Below the pieces are notes generated by a model. The model was not told the origin of the DNA, made no database searches, and worked only from the letters and a program-made list of their open reading frames with translations. A program made the position numbers and the translations under genes. Shown here piece by piece: positions 63,743 through 64,000 of a stretch of 64,000 nucleotides of DNA. Positions within the stretch are counted from its first letter, which is position 1; each line of letters starts with the position of its first letter. Origin of the DNA: Paracoccus bogoriensis (GTDB lineage: Bacteria > Pseudomonadota > Alphaproteobacteria > Rhodobacterales > Rhodobacteraceae); contig NZ_JAHYSR010000009.1 in assembly GCF_019431455.1 (NCBI RefSeq), positions 44,417 to 108,416 of the forward strand, given 5' to 3'.

Positions 63743-64000
63743 ATGAACAGGATTACCTCACTCGGGATCGATCTGGCGAAACCTGTTTTTTAGCTGCACG
63801 GCGTCGATGCCGAAGGCCTGGCTGTCTTGCGTCGCCAGTCGCGGCACAGCCAGATGCTGGAGTTCCTCGACCGCCCGCCGCCCTGCCTGTTCGGTATGGA
63901 AGCCTGCGCCAGCGCGCACGACCGGGGCGGGAAGTGATCAAGTTCGGGCATGATGTCCGGCTCATGCCGCCCACCTGCGTGAAGGGCCATGTCAAGCGCG
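63743..64000 (+). pseudogene. IS110-family transposase, broken and cut by the window end
   Basis: MNRITSLGIDLAKPVF followed by a TAG (63791-63793), then LHGVDAEGLAVLRRQSRH, QMLEFLDRPPPCLFGMEACASAHD. After a one-base shift near 63930 it continues REVIKFGHDVRLMPPTCVKG to the window edge. The start is the DEDD-type RuvC-like domain of IS110/IS1111 transposases (GIDLAKxxFQLH). The stop replaces the usual Gln codon. At least two mutations inactivate it. Confidence 0.87.

Overview
The window is chromosomal DNA of a GC-rich alphaproteobacterium of the Rhodobacterales, most like Paracoccus. The evidence is the gene content: an ALA-synthase (C4) haem route, a metal-site variant of HemB lacking zinc cysteines, a UbiK-type factor, the neighbours DUF6476, TIGR02300 and DUF1178, an opgGHC glucan operon, an alphaproteobacterial SOS box before recA and an FNR-type box before hemA. 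Species is not determinable from the sequence alone.

Layout. 224-2921 is a leftward operon lgt-midA-pgeF. 3060-6820 holds ubiK, a DUF6476 gene, rluD, rpoH and a membrane protein resembling an inactive M48 peptidase. 6829-16518 is an accessory island bounded by insertion-sequence debris. It carries a WYL-domain regulator, a type I-G (formerly I-U) CRISPR-Cas operon (cas7/csb1, cas5-6/csb2, cas3 with a C-terminal HD domain, a cas8 candidate, a badly deleted cas4-cas1 remnant, intact cas2) and an array of six 37-bp repeats with five spacers. The array runs straight into an IS5-family fragment. 16519-21751 is pabC-pabB-mfd, followed by hemB, a SYLF lipoprotein, a GntR regulator, a YgjP-type metallopeptidase and TIGR02300.

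26149-29674 is pcm-tolC-coiled-coil protein (a positional PopZ candidate). Then come tRNA-Cys, waaA, a DUF1178 gene, lysC and ptsP. 35362-40201 is opgG-opgH-opgC for periplasmic glucans, and 40340-43789 is nadA-nadB-nadC for de novo NAD synthesis. lepA converges on nadC. 45680-50696 carries a DJ-1/PfpI protein, a small secreted protein, an orphan ParA, a monooxygenase-fold protein, a dipeptidase and a RodZ-like protein. hemA, an M20 peptidase, a lysozyme-like lipoprotein, gatB, a class II glutamine amidotransferase, alaS and recA follow. The right edge has a sulfotransferase-like gene, a SelW-like protein, a second monooxygenase-fold protein and degenerate IS256 and IS110 elements.

The most notable system is the CRISPR island. 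Its interference genes, regulator and a perfect 9-bp inverted-repeat operator look intact, whereas the acquisition gene has lost most of Cas4 and the catalytic middle of Cas1. It therefore looks like an immune locus with a fixed memory, bordered by IS remnants on both sides.
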